This document shows positions 49,621 to 61,823 of a stretch of 64,000 bases of DNA, piece after piece. The stretch's first letter is position 1. Every line of letters starts with the position of its first letter. Made by a program: the position numbers and the translations under genes. The notes under the pieces are model-generated. The model had not been told where the DNA came from and did not search any database. It was given only the letters and a program-made list of their open reading frames with translations. Source of the stretch: Sciurus carolinensis (taxonomy: Eukaryota > Chordata > Mammalia > Rodentia > Sciuridae); contig NC_062216.1 of the NCBI RefSeq assembly GCF_902686445.1, forward strand, positions 12,111,084-12,175,083, written 5' to 3'.

Positions 49621-50099
49621 TACACACAGTGAGGGAGGCTGGTTTCCATAAGGCCACCGGGCTCTTGGAAGAAGAGGGGATGGGCCTTGGGGTGACCTTG
49701 GTGACCGCTCCCAATGCACGCTGTTGTGCCGCCCAGGTCCCCCCACCCATAACACTAGTCACCGGTGCAATCACGTGGAGCGGCAGGCGCAGGGCAGACC
49801 CTCCCTGCCCCCGGCTCCAGCCTCTCCTGCAGACAGGAAGGAGGCCAAATGGAATGCAGGGGAAAGGCCACATCCTCCTTCCAGCCCTGGTCTCCGAAAT
49901 CTCCCGCAGGACCCCGACTGCCCACCAAGCAGTCAGAATGCCGAAGCTGCAGCATGGAAGAGCCCTGAGCCCTGAGTCACCACTGGGACACCACTGTCCT
50001 GGGTGTGAGCAAGAAATATTGTACTGCAGTGAGTCTCTGAGACTCTGGGGTCGTGCGTGGCACAGCTGAGGAGCACCACCCAAACTGGTACAAGCTTCC

Positions 50100-50225
50100 G
50101 TCTGTTTTTATTGCTTAACATCTGTCTCCCCCAGAAGATTATGAACTTCATGGGGTTCTGCACTAGGTCTGTGTCCCTAGCACCTGAAATAGTGGTACTC
50201 AATACATATGTGTTGAATGAATACA
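50100..50225 (+). repeat. L2 3'-end remnant
   Basis: Reads 'gattatgaacttcatggggt', 'ctgtgtccctagcacctgaa' and 'catatgtgttgaatgaatac', the characteristic 3' end of L2. Confidence 0.7.
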
Positions 50226-50439
50226 TTTTTCTTGTTCAACCCCTTCCAGTCTCTTAATAAAGAAAGAAAATTGAGCTTACAGGGTAACAAGACTTTACAC
50301 ATGATCTCTAACTACCTGCTGGGCTTCTGACTGGGCAGGGGGTTCACAGGCAAGAAGTCTTAGGCCATTTCTTCAAGTCAGCGTCCTGAGATCTGCCAGT
50401 ACTAGCTACGGCACATCGCGGGAACGTTGTGATTGGAAT

Positions 50440-50710
50440 CTAACAGCAGGTTACCTGTGACACTGCAATTGCTTCAGTCATTTCTTTGTCTTTAAAATGC
50501 CATATAATTACTAATGTAATTAGTAATGTATACAGAAGGGGCTTGTGCAATTACTGAGTCCTAAGATCAAGTAATTAATGTTCTGTCAACAAAACAGCAA
50601 CTGTTTCATTAGCAACTGCTTGAATCTGGAAACAAGCATAATCAGATGCAGATAGAACAACCTGAACATTATCAACTCAGCTGATTTTTTTAAGTCACTA
50701 AAATGTCAAC
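50440..50710. promoter_or_regulatory. Candidate conserved noncoding element with homeodomain-type palindrome
   Basis: Repeat-free AT-rich DNA with several TAAT/ATTA cores. An inverted repeat ATTACTAAT / ATTAGTAAT lies at 50507-50515 and 50519-50527, with a 3-bp spacer. Further sites: CAATTAC near 50548 and AAGTAATTAATG near 50568-50580. Regulatory function is inferred only from texture. Confidence 0.35.
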
Positions 50711-50774
50711 CCACAACAGTAAACATAAAGGGACTTTCAGACAATATCCTTGCGACTCAAACAAGTACAGAGTT

Positions 50775-50905
50775 GGATGGACAGGTGGATGGATGGATAG
50801 AAGAAGATGGATGATAGATATATAACAGAATAAGACAGATCCGATAGAACAGGTGTATAGATACAGAGAAAGTAGATGATTGATAGACTATAGATGTGTA
50901 GAACA
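50775..50905. repeat. Degenerate GGAT/GATA simple repeat
   Basis: Decayed tetranucleotide array: GGATGGATGGATAG, then scattered GATAGATA-type units interrupted by unrelated bases. Confidence 0.7.
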
Positions 50906-51689
50906 TAGGTGACTGACAGAGAAGAGAGAGGCAAAACCAAATTGCTTTGGTTGTTTTCAACCTCAAAAGCAATAAGAATCTCATACTTAAACATCATGGA
51001 AAACTGAATTGTGAAATTCAGGAAGGATATATGGATTTTAACTTAGACTGTGCCCCTCTGCCTTCCTGGGGTGACGTTATAAAAAGCGTTTAAACTGACT
51101 GAGATGCAGTTTTCTCATCCGATAAATAGATTGTCATCTGACTTATGAAAAGTGAGGTCAGGACATGAAAATCTGAGGAAGGTCTACGTGAATGTGCTCA
51201 CCTGTGTTTCGATCATGAGTGACTCCCCAGGCACGTGGCTCCCCACAGCAAACCTACTTCCTGGGTCACGGTCTGTGGTCTCACTCCAGCCCAGGCTGCC
51301 TGGGGTTTTCGGTTTAGTGCTCAGGATAGAGGCCCCCTAGGATGCTGGCACGATCTCAGCAGGAGGGGCGGAGCCCAGGGACGCAGGCAGGGCCTGACGT
51401 CTCTGCTGGAACCGGGTTTCCGTGGCTCAGGCTCCACCAGCCACACAGGGCAGGTGGCCCAGGCATCGACGGCGTGGGGAGGGACATCTCATGGGGCAGG
51501 AAGGAGAGCAGAGCCGATATTCGTCCAATCATAAGTTCCCAAGGAGAAATTGCTTTCGACTTCTCAGTTTGTACCATACTTCATGAGCACCCTGTTTTCA
51601 GGGAAAAGTCACCACATGGGTCAGAATCTTTTCTTATTATATTTTTATTCCACAGTGACTGTCTGGGGAAAGTTCAATATTTGGAGAAA

Positions 51690-51865
51690 CGGGAAGAAAA
51701 CCCAACTGGAGACTGGAGGGCCAAACCTCTGTGTTATCCCAGTTTTACTGTTAGCTAAGGAGGTGACATTGAGCAAATCACTTGGCCACCCTGGGCCTCG
51801 GATTCTTCACTGTGGAAGTAAGAGGGCTTGACCAGGCGACGTCCAAAGTGCCTTTTGGCCTCCAC
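51690..51865 (+). repeat. MIR-type ancient SINE remnant
   Basis: Contains 'gacattgagcaaatcacttg', 'ccaccctgggcctcggattc' and 'gaccaggcgacgtccaaagt', standard MIR order. Nearly full length. Confidence 0.7.
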
Positions 51866-53798
51866 ATTCTCATTTTCGAGAGGTCACCTTTTAGAGTTGA
51901 TGTTAGTGTTGTTTGAGGTATGGGGAGAGGACAAACATTTATTTATTAGAGGACAGCTCAATAAAAAGATGACTCTGCTGTGCTGGAGAAACAAATTGAT
52001 GGCCGTCCCCACCCCAGGCCCAGCAGCAGTGTCCACTGGGAGAATCAGCCTCATCAGCCATCAGAAATACAAAGCCCCCGCTTTCTGAGACAGAGCTGCT
52101 CGTGACAGAAGCGGATGGGCAGCAGATCCATTCAGAGCACCGGCCTGGAGACGTCTAATTTGAGGCTCACTTCTGAAACTCTTCTTTCCTCTCTGTCCAT
52201 GGGTGTCAGAAAGTACAGATCAAGTTCAGAGGGGTCTCAGGTGAACTCAGTTTCAGATGCTCTGAGGACAGCTGTCTCCCGCTGCAAAGTCCTCCTGAAG
52301 TCCCCCAGAGTAAATTTCATGAGCTTTATATGACTATATTTCACGTCAGACCATACTTACTTTCAGAATTTAGCAAAAAATATTCATCCAAATGTGTATA
52401 TGTGATGTCCAGCTGTCCCTCAGTGTAAGTGGTGGTTGACTTGAGAACCTTCCTATGGGTACCCAAATCTGGAGACGCTCAGGTTCTGCATATAACTGGT
52501 GTGGCGTTTGTGTAGATCCTGCACAATCCTCCTCTATGCATTAAATTACCTCTAGATCACTTAGCTAGCTAATAAAATGTAAATGCTACGTGAACAGTTG
52601 GCATGCTGAATTATTTAGGGACAGGTGACAAAAAGTCTGTATGTCTTCCATACAGATATAAATTTTTTTTCTACATGTTTTTATTTTGTGGTTGGTTGAA
52701 TCTGTGGACCTGTGGCTATACTTCCAGGGGGTGTCTTGTTTCCCATAAGGGCTGGGGACAACAGAGGGCATGGCACTGGGAAGAAGCATCCCACTGAACT
52801 AGAGGACAAGCAACTCTTGAACTTTAACTCATAAAACTCACAAAGTTGGCTGCCTTACTCCTTCTCAAAAGTAAGAAAGACCTGAGAGTTGAGGGCGGAT
52901 GCTGGAAGCACTTAGCATCTCCATGACCCCTTAGGCAGCCACAGTGTAGTGGCAACCAACGGAGAGACTTGGGCAACTGCATGACGCTGAGCTTCTGACC
53001 CCGTGGGGCTGTGGGGAGAGGGGCCCGAAGCTTGCCAAGTGCAGCCTTCCTCTGCAGATGTGTTTCTAAGCTTTAAATAAAACTGGCGCTCAGTTTTTTA
53101 AAAATGAAAATAAACCCCTCCCCCCTGGTAAAAATGACGAATAGAGTTGAGGCAATGTGAAGGGCTTATCATGCACCTCTCCCCGTCACCAGCCCAATTT
53201 GCAAAGCCAGCCTTTGTGACCTCAGATTGGACAAGTCGGACAGAACCCATGGCAACCGGCGTCCTGATCCGCACACTGAGGATTACAGCACTCCTCAGTG
53301 GAAGGCCGTGGGCTGGCACAGAACAGACGACCTGCACAGAGCCCAGCCGTGCAGCCCCCACCACGTAACCCCAGCCCCAGCTGCTGGCCCGACCCCACTG
53401 AGATGGCCTTCCAGAGCTGGCGAGCGGGGGCTGTGCGCTCTGCAGCGTGGTGCCCACGCCCATCACCGCGCTGTCTCCCAGGAAGGTCTCTGAGCACATT
53501 CACAGCAACGTGGAGATGCTGCAATCCCACCAGCCCAGCTCGCTGTCTGCTGCCCACTTCTCCAGTCCCTCCTCCTCTGTGCCTGCAGCCTGTGACCTCC
53601 AGGCGGCTGCAGCCTCACGACCAGTTACTACTGTGCCCCCCACATCTCCAGACTAAGGGTACCTAGACTGAGATTGATGAATGCAACATGATAAGCAGAG
53701 TGCTTCTTCCAGGAACCTCCCTCTCCTTCAAATGAGCATTTATTAGAATTCATCTTGCGCCACCTCGTACTGGGAAGGCGTGAGAAACGTGACCAGTA
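51866..53798. other. Intergenic, no gene recognised
   Basis: Unique-looking sequence. An AATAAA hexamer sits near 53077 without any gene in front of it. Frames on both strands at 53098-53660 stay open for about 70-130 codons in GC-rich DNA with no recognisable domain. Confidence 0.45.
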
Positions 53799-53814
53799 TC
53801 TTACTTAAATTTTC

Positions 53815-53902
53815 TTTTTTTTTTTTGCGGTACTAGGGGTTGAACCCAGGGCCTTGTGCATGTGAGGCAAGCACTCTACCAACTGAGCTATCTCCCCAGC
53901 CC
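53815..53902 (-). repeat. ID-type SINE, antisense, with target duplication
   Basis: A T-run, then GGTTGAACCCAGGGCCTTGT and CTACCAACTGAGCTATCTCC, ending CCCAGCCC. The flanks TCTTACTTAAATTTTC (53799-53814) and TCTTACTCAAAATTTC (53903-53918) match at 14 of 16 positions. The A and B boxes are readable on the minus strand. Confidence 0.92.
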
Positions 53903-53918
53903 TCTTACTCAAAATTTC

Positions 53919-55029
53919 AACTAATCAATTTCATCTTCATCACTTGCCATATGCTAAGTCTCTCGGATGTCAGGAGATCATAGATATTTTGAAACAGAAT
54001 GTAACTAAAAATTCATAAATTCAAGATTAATCTTTAAAAAAGAAGAAGAAGAAGACAAACAAGCATTTTCTGTTTTTAGAGAGCTCCCCGTTGAGTGGAA
54101 GAGTCAAGGAGACTCACCCCTACGGCAGGGTGCACGTGGAGAAAGCAAAGAGGGGTGTGGGCTTCACTGGCCCTGGGATCCAGAGAGGGCCTCCTGGACG
54201 GAGGGAAGTTCCCCAGTGTGACTCATGGAGGCACGGGGGAGAAAAAGGAGGGCGCTTATTTCAGAGCTCGCAGAAGTTCTACTGCTTAAAACCAAGCAGT
54301 GCTGGAAGGGGCCCGCGCATCTTTTCTAATCTGAGATACTGAGTCTGTAGATGAGGCCCAAATTGCGGTCACAGGCTCTTACCTCTACAGAGCAGCAAAC
54401 TTGGTTTCCACCAACAGGTTCCAATGCCAAACATGGCCCAGGCCCGCTGCAGCCTGCTCACCCCGGTATCCCACCACACTTGGAGTCAACAGGAGATGCT
54501 GCTTCAAGGCTTTGTCCATCTGTCTGTTTTTGGTGCTGGGGTCTTCTGGGTCCTCTCTAACTTTCCATTACAGGGGAGACTACAGTTTACAGATGCTCTG
54601 TGACTTGCTGTCTGTAAGTCCTTTTATATATGCTTTTCCTTACCAAAAACAGGATGAAAAGCTATTGGGGCAGGATTCATGACTATTGAATGTGCATTCC
54701 CAGAGGCTATGAACAGGTGGCTTTCTTTGCTCAACCCCAGTTGAAGTTGGGCAGGACACAGAATACAAAGGACCAGTTTCTTCAGCTCATATCCAGTGAG
54801 TAAGCATCTCCAAAATTCTGGGTACCAACCACACCAACAAGCAAAAGATCAGATTAACAACATTATGCTATCATAGTTGCAGTATCTAGAGGCATACAGT
54901 GTGGGAGTGCAGAGGAGGGAGAACATTCCTGTGTCCCTGGCCAGTCCTAGCTAGACGAGAAGCTTTATGAGATCAGGGACCAGTATTTGTCATGTCATGT
55001 CTGTCCCCGTCTGTGGCACATTGGAAGAA
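53919..55029. other. Intergenic, no gene recognised
   Basis: A short GAA-rich run lies near 54040-54053. Otherwise unique-looking DNA with no coding support. Confidence 0.45.
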
Positions 55030-55175
55030 TTCAAAGATTTGTTAACTACTTAAATGAATGCATCTATGCTACTAATGAGAAAACAAAGGCCGAGGAAGGG
55101 ATTTGACTTGACCCTTGTCCCGGAGCTAGCTAGAAGAATCCGAACCCAGATCTCCGTACACCTAATACACATCGC
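55030..55175 (+). repeat. MIR-type ancient SINE remnant
   Basis: Contains 'actaatgagaaaacaaaggc' followed by 'gagctagctagaagaatccg' and 'aacccagatctcc', in MIR order. Confidence 0.6.
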
Positions 55176-55689
55176 AGTGGATCATCCACCAAAGCTTCGG
55201 TCAAATTCTCCCAGAATCTGGGTCTCGCTGCTCTGTAACTAGGCTGGATAAACTTATAACAACATCCAGCCTGGCATTGGACATGGCTGACTGTATAATT
55301 AGCTTATTTCCTACCCATATGGAGCAGCTCAGCTCCTTCGCCTCAGTGGGGAATTCCTCGTATGTTGCTAGGATGGCCTTCTGGGATTACATCTTCAGAG
55401 GTGTGCAGGAGGAGGAGCCGCCGTGCTGATAAATGAATCAGAGAGACAGGAGGGAAGCTGGCAGGGTCTCTGCAGGCAGGGAGATGGGGGCCAGGCCGTG
55501 CAGAGGCTGCCCTCCTCCCCGGGCCTCTTCTCCCTCCGACCTGAAATGCACCCAGTGGGAAAATGGGGCTCACTCCTCAGGACCTATTGCTTAGTCACAG
55601 ATCTCCATTCTGGGGCTATGTGTGGGGTTAGGAGAGGCGATAGGGCGAGGAAGGAGAGAGAGAATGAGCAGGAGGAATAGGGGAGGAGG

Positions 55690-56130
55690 AAGGAAAAGGA
55701 GACAAAGATATCTGGTAGGAGTTGAAGGGCAGCAGAGCCTCTTTAACTCAGGTTTCATAAATCGAGAAATATTTTATCACCCTTGCGAGTCAAACCTCTG
55801 AAAATCAATAGGGCTTGAGAGTTGCCTATATTGATCTGGAAGCCCGAGATGTATTGAAATATTCATGGCTGGATGTTTGTGTTCAGAGAGATGCTGGGGG
55901 TGAGACCCAGTGCAGAGAGAGGGAGGTGGGTAGGTAGATTTCTAAGTAAAAGCCATTCGCATTTTCATTAAAAATAGATTAATTCTATTAGTTGGACTAA
56001 AACCTCACACTTAAAAGGAAATGAGCTTGTTTGTCAGGCAAATAAGCCACCGGCAAACCCTGGAAAACCATTTATTTATTGCTATTTAATAGCAGAAGAG
56101 CCAGAGAGGGTTGATAAAATTAGCGCAGTA
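55690..56130. promoter_or_regulatory. Candidate conserved noncoding element (AT-rich)
   Basis: Repeat-free block with TAAT-core words (GATTAATTC near 55977), a run TTAAAAATAG, and the near-palindrome GCTATTTAATAGC at 56081-56093. Its texture resembles deeply conserved developmental enhancers. Function is inferred, not shown. Confidence 0.35.
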
Positions 56131-56945
56131 TCCCCAGGGGGTAGCAAGGGGCTGCTGTGTTTGCAAAGCCAATTTGGACACTGCGGCTTTGATCTTCACT
56201 TTGAGCATTTGAACAGGCATGTTAGTATCACTCATTCCACAGGAGAATTGGGATTCAAGTTTCCCCAACAATCTAAAAAGCAGTACATTAGAAGGGATTG
56301 TCCGCCTGTAGTCTCAGTGTCTGAATACCCTTGATACTAATTTGATGTGATGCATTTCACCAGATGTGTCTACCTGAACGATATCTGGGGCCCAGGAGAC
56401 TGTGGTCCTGCTTGAGAGTATTAGACTTGGATTTTTCCCCCTTCGAAAATGATTGGATGAAGGCATCCATAATTTAAAATCTGCATATAGATATGACATA
56501 TGTTACAAATATTTGAAAAAAATTCATGCAAGGAATTGAACAACAACAACATATGGGAAATCGGTTCCAAATAACAAGGCAGAATTAAAAATAATCTGTT
56601 ACCTGTAACTACCCTCCTCTTGCATTCCAGAGCAACCCACAGAGATGGTGACAAACCTGTCTCTTGCAAAACCCCAAGCCCAGCGAGGCAGCCCTCTGTG
56701 AAGCAGGCATTTGGGAGTCTGAAGGGAATGTGGGGTGGTTTACATCCCAACAGGGTTCACCACGTCCACATCACCCAGGTGTAAACCTATCCTAAAGAAC
56801 AAGCAGCAGGCGTGGAGTTGGATGGGTGGGCATATCCATTCTCAAAATGTGACTGAGGGAAACCTAAACCGATCCGAGCAGCTTGTGACCACTTAGGTGA
56901 CAGCAGGTGCCACACACTGTCTTGGTGTTAATAAAGTTCAGTTGC

Positions 56946-57142
56946 ACTGCGGGTATAGCTCAGCGATAGTGTGCTTGCCTAGCGTGTGCAAGACCCCAGG
57001 TGCACCCCCAGCCCTGCAAAATAAACTAAATTAAACCAAACACTTTAAAACAAACAAGCATCTACAAAGTGGGTGCAAGACCCCTCCCAGTGCACCCCCA
57101 GTGCAAAATAAACTCAATTAAAACAAACAAGCAACTACAATG
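56946..57142 (+). repeat. ID-type SINE with partly duplicated 3' half
   Basis: The ID head is GGGTATAGCTCAGCGATAGT, then GTGCTTGCCTAGCGTG. The tail part from GTGCAAGACCCC (56986) recurs from 57073: both copies carry TGCACCCCCAG, GCAAAATAAACT, and ACAAACAAGCA(T/A)CTACAA. The second copy is shorter by about 18 nt. This is a local tandem duplication of a SINE 3' end. Confidence 0.85.
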
Positions 57143-59455
57143 TCCAGCCTGGCTGTTCTGAGATGGGGGGTGGGGGAGGCTGGCTGGGTCCCTGTTCTCT
57201 TTACTGACTTTCTAGAAGCCATCACGAAAGGGATGCAGAGTTCCCTGACTTCTCAGAGCTTCTGGGAGGGTTTTTTCTGATGGGAAAAGTCAAAAGCCTG
57301 CCAGAAAGTCAAGGTGGGCTATGATTCTGCCGGTTCTCTGTCACTGCCGCGGCACTCGCACGGCGCTCTGTAATCCCCTCCCTGTCCTCCTTCCGCAGCA
57401 GGTCAGCATTTTTATTGTTACTCCCATTGACGGGATGGAGGAAGAACAGGAAGCGTCAGCGGGGTGACCTTCAGATCCTTAAATCATCCTGCTAAATGAA
57501 CGCACTCCCCCCTCTCCACATCCCCACGCCCCTTCCCGGCATGCAGAAGATCCAGGAGGACCCTGTTACCTGCCTCTTCTTCAGGTGGGAACCACGGGGG
57601 TTGACAGATGAAGAGTGGTGCTCTGGGAACACCTTGGAGTGAACTTCTGGGCGTCAGTGTACACAGCCTGTCCCCAGGGCGGGGACCACCACCTGTAAAT
57701 CATGACTTCTCTTCTTACCTTTGCCTTGCCTTCCCTTACAGCTGGGCTGAAGGCCTTGGGTACCTCACCAGAAAGGATGAAGGAAGGTGAGGCAGAAAAT
57801 GCTCTGAGTCCGACGGGTGGGTTTTGCATCTCATCCATCGCCTAACACAAGTGGAGATGAAGGTGTGGGAACAAAACCAGTGTTTCGTCACCCAGAACCA
57901 TATGACAGGCTCTTAACTGGGGTTCCTTCTTCCAGAGCTTCGGGCTGGCTCCTTCCAAAACATCCTCTTTGAAGCCATTTCAAGGGTTTACCCGTTCTGT
58001 TATTCAATGGATGTGGTGCTGCCCAACTTAAAATATCTCGCGGATCTCTCCTCCTGCTGAATGGAGGTTTGAAGGCAGGATCCATATGTGATAGGAGGCC
58101 AAGAGTCTACCACCCTGCCTGAAGATGAAAGCAAAACGTAAATCGTGTGTGCTGCTGTACGTTTTTTCCAGAGAAAAAGATTCTGAAGTCCACAGAAAAG
58201 GTAAAGAATTAGTCACGTACCGCACCAAGTTTAAGCACCTTACGGTGGCATTCGGGCCTTCACGACTCAGCCGTCCCTTGTCTTGTCACACGTCTCAGTC
58301 ACACGCTCCCGCTCTTGACTTCCCAGAGCAATCTCTGAGCCTCCAGGCGGGGCCTGAGCTTCTCCCTCCACCGGAAATGGCTTATGACCCTTCAGCTGCT
58401 CCGTGAGGAGGTGGCTCCCAGGTCCCCTCCTAGGTCTCCCCTGCCATCCAAAAGAAGTCACACCGTGTTATGGTTGCTTACAGGCTTCGCTGCTCCCGGC
58501 TGAGCCATGAGTTCCTAGAAGGTGGGGACTGTGTTTGTTTCTGAATTCCTGGTGTTTAACATATGTCCCCAAGGGGCCGACACTCAGCATATTCATTAAA
58601 ACCCTCAACAACGTGGTAAGTGCTGTCCATACAAATTCGGTTGTGTAAAGTTGTGTAGAATGTAGCCTCTCGTTAGTCCAGGGTTAATGGAATGCCAGGT
58701 GGACTCCACGCTCGTGCCCAGAGGCACTCCGCTCGGGGTCTGGCTATGCAATCTAAATTCTTTTGGGTCCAGGCTGTGATTTGGGGTCACTCAATGATAG
58801 TTGTTCAGTCTGACTTAAATATTGATAGAGATGATTCTCCATCTGCCTACGCTGAAGTTTCTAGGACAGTGGAAATGATTCCAGGACCCTCCCAGGGGTC
58901 TGTCTCGTTGTTGGATATAGGTAGTTGGGCTGAGGGAACACGGGTCCCAGGTACCCACCAACCACCCTGACCTGGGGTTGTTACCACATCCAGCGCTGCC
59001 TCAGCCTGCAGTCTCTTCATGCCATCTCCCAAGAAGATAAGAACTTTGGCCTGTTTGAGACTGTGGGTCAGACAAAGGACCTGAGCAAACCACCCATCCT
59101 ATTATAGCTAAATTTATGCATGCTGTGGAGGTATTTTACCCTGTTTGCAGAAAACCAAACAGATTAGTGGGAGCAGTTTTAGCCCCATTTCTTCATTTTC
59201 CTGGGACATATGCCCTTGTTGAGAGCATAAGGACAGGGGAAGGGCCTCCTGAACCCCTCAACCCATCATGGGACACACATCCTGGGGGAGACCAGCCCAG
59301 AAACCAGACTCACATCTCATTGCAAAAAACCTTAAGGCCTGGGTTTGGGCTTCTAATGATTCCTAAAGCAAGCATGATGTAGGTGTGAGGAAATTATTCA
59401 CCTGCTTTGTGGACTGTCCCAAGAACAAACAAACGTACACTTGCTCACTCAACCG
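57143..59455. other. Intergenic, no gene recognised
   Basis: A CpG-richer stretch lies around 57320-57460. A sequence like an L2/MIR 3' end may sit at 58500-58600 ('ttcctagaaggtggggactg'). No gene. Confidence 0.45.
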
Positions 59456-59640
59456 GCACAAGAATCCCATGAGTTAAATATTATTGCTTATACTTTGTGT
59501 ATAGTAAAAGAGAGGCTCAGAAACGTTAATTCAAGTGTCATGCCTCAGGAGCCAACATTCAGGGTTTCTGTGTGGCCTGGTCTGATTCCAAAGCCCGTGC
59601 GCTTTCCACTAGGAGGAATGGAACCCACACAGCCCACCGC
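59456..59640 (+). repeat. MIR-type ancient SINE remnant
   Basis: Shows 'aaaagagaggctcagaaacg', 'gtttctgtgtggcctggtct' and 'ccaaagcccgtgcgctttcc', standard MIR text. Confidence 0.7.
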
Positions 59641-61704
59641 TGGGCAGCGGGCTTCTGGAGTTAAGCTGTATGGGGCCGAACACAGACTCCACCACCCACT
59701 TGGCCATGGGACCCCGCCATCTTTCTTAACCACTGCTGACTCCATTTCCTGCGTAAAAGGGCGACAACACTGGTATCCACCTTCAAGTGTAATAGGAAAG
59801 ATTAAAGGCGCTACTGAAAACACCCTATCGGGAGGGACTTTGTAAGTGGAGCCTCTGTGGGGCTATTAACTGTTGACTGATCACATGGTGATATGCTTAC
59901 TCAACGAAAATTTGCACAAGTGAAGTCAATGTCAGGGTGGGGCTGACAAAGCCCAGAACATGTGACCCTATCGTGGCGTGGAAAGTGACAAGCACGCTTC
60001 CCACGTGAGGTCACTGATGGGCATTTTCCTTCCACTTGTGACACAGGCCATATAGTCACTTTTTAAGCTACAGAGAAGCATTAGGATAATAACCTGAAGA
60101 ATTTTTCCCCCTACAATAGCCTCTAAATCCCCTCTCTCATCAGTATGCTGGGAGGCACGTCTGTTTCATATGGATTCTTCTCTTCTTCCTCCCCGAGCTT
60201 CTCCCCCACTCTCAGGCTGATTATTCTGTGTTTTCATGAAGAACGTTTTCCATTTGCCCGTCCAGAAAACAACTTCTCGATGTATGCCATCATTTCCTGC
60301 AGAGAGAAGTCTGTCCATCTGCAACCAATCGCAAGGCCAGATTCAAACGAGAATTAACTTCCAACCCTTTTTTCCTCAAGCACAAATGGAAAGGTCAAAA
60401 GCTAACCCTAGAGACCCTCCTGCCCACTTCTGCATGTCAATCCCAAAGATCTTTATGGTGTCTTGCTGGCAACATTTCCCCCTATTTCTGTTCTATTCCT
60501 CTTATGCTCTAATTTGGTAAAAAAAAATAATGCTAGCCGCTTAATAAATGTCTCTTGGATATCTTGCAAGGATAACAGAGACTGTGTCTGAGAAATCACG
60601 GTTGGGTGACTGGTTTTATTAGGATGTGTTATTTTGGTATAAAAAGAACTAATTTATTTAACAAACTTGTATTTAAGTCTGTGGACTAAAATAGAGGGTG
60701 AATAAAATCAGGTCCGCACCTTCTAGAAGCTTGAATTGAGATACTCAGTGGAAAGTGTCATATGAGATGGGAAAACCCTGAGGTATGCAGAGAAAGAAGG
60801 GGCCACTTGTGCATGAAAAGAGAGGGAAGCTGTCACAGAGGAGAAAAAGCCTGTGACAAGCTGTCCTTGACACATGAACAGAACATGTGCTGTGGTGGAT
60901 GTAGGGACACTGAGGCAGGGGAGGAGGAGCAACTGTGGGAACAGACTAACAGACTTGAGTGACCCGGATTAAGGTGGGCAGGCTGGTCAGGTTTCCTTTG
61001 CAAAGACTATAGCGGTTCCAAAGCTGAAACATACCCGGAAAACACGAGGAGAATGCTCCTTCAACAAGAGCAGAGGACTAGATTAGTGTTCAAGGGTAAG
61101 TTATAGACAGACTTCTTTTAACAGGAAAAAAAAAAATCTTGGCAGACCCATAGCTTTGGCTTAACACAGTTTTATTATGTTTTGTGCAAATATAAAACTG
61201 GGTACAACTTCTTACAAGTATCAAACAGCTATAAGGTCATACTTAAGTGAATAGGAACAAAACTCAAAAAGCAGAAAAATTCATCAATTTAAAATAACAA
61301 ATAATTTAGTTTGGCAGAAACTAAATTGCTCTTCCCAACGTGGGCAGGGTGCTGAAGACCACGGCCTGGCTCCTCCACAGTCTGCTGTGTCTATACTTCT
61401 GTGTGTTATGTGATGACTAAAGTTTCCTCTCACTTTTCTGTTTCAAAATTACTGGAAACTTGAATTCATACAGCCTGCCTGACAATATTTAATCATAACT
61501 TTATGAAATGCGTAATTTATCTATTAAACCTGACTCTGTTCCTTTGGCCATCTGTTAGAGTCCGTCGTTTTCATGACATCAAATCAAAGTCTTCATTTAT
61601 TTAAAAAAAAAAAAATCTTGGAGAAATAAACATCAGAGCCCATGAAAATGTCTTTGAATTGTAAACTATCACTGGAAAAATAAGTCATGTGTTTATTACT
61701 GGTC
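59641..61704. other. Intergenic, no gene recognised
   Basis: A second MIR-like bit may lie at 59690-59800. At 61128-61330 an A-run precedes antisense-3'UTR-like sequence of unknown origin. No open frame has support. Confidence 0.4.
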
Positions 61705-61719
61705 AAGAATTTCATGCCA
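61705..61719. repeat. ID SINE target-site duplication, left copy
   Basis: AAGAATTTCATGCCA, a perfect 15-bp match to 61809-61823. Confidence 0.95.
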
Positions 61720-61808
61720 GGGGCTGGGGAGATAGCTCAGTCGGTAGAGTGCTTGTCTTGTAAGCACAAGGCCCTGGGTTCGATCCCCAGCACCCCCCCC
61801 CAGAAAAA
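61720..61808 (+). repeat. ID-type SINE, well preserved, boxes A and B intact
   Basis: Starts GGGGCTGGGGAGATAGCTCA. The A box TAGCTCAGTCGG (61733-61744) fits the pol III consensus TRGCNNAGYNGG. The B box GGTTCGATCC (61777-61786) is exact. A C-run and an A-tail follow. The perfect 15-bp duplication and intact promoter mark it as the youngest-looking SINE of the window. Confidence 0.95.
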
Positions 61809-61823
61809 AAGAATTTCATGCCA
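61809..61823. repeat. ID SINE target-site duplication, right copy
   Basis: AAGAATTTCATGCCA, directly after the A-tail. Confidence 0.95.

Noticed and set aside
49595..50083. Opposed frames of 146-162 codons on both strands
   Set aside because: Both strands open over the same GC-rich stretch is typical of chance frames; neither product is recognisable.
53077..53082. Poly(A) signal of a hidden gene
   Set aside because: The hexamer stands alone, with no upstream exon or conserved frame.
53098..53666. Overlapping frames on both strands as an exon
   Set aside because: No splice sites at their edges and no family resemblance; GC-rich chance frames.
61720..61808. tRNA gene
   Set aside because: It has tRNA-like A and B boxes but no complete cloverleaf with CCA-end structure; the A-tail and target duplication identify an ID SINE.
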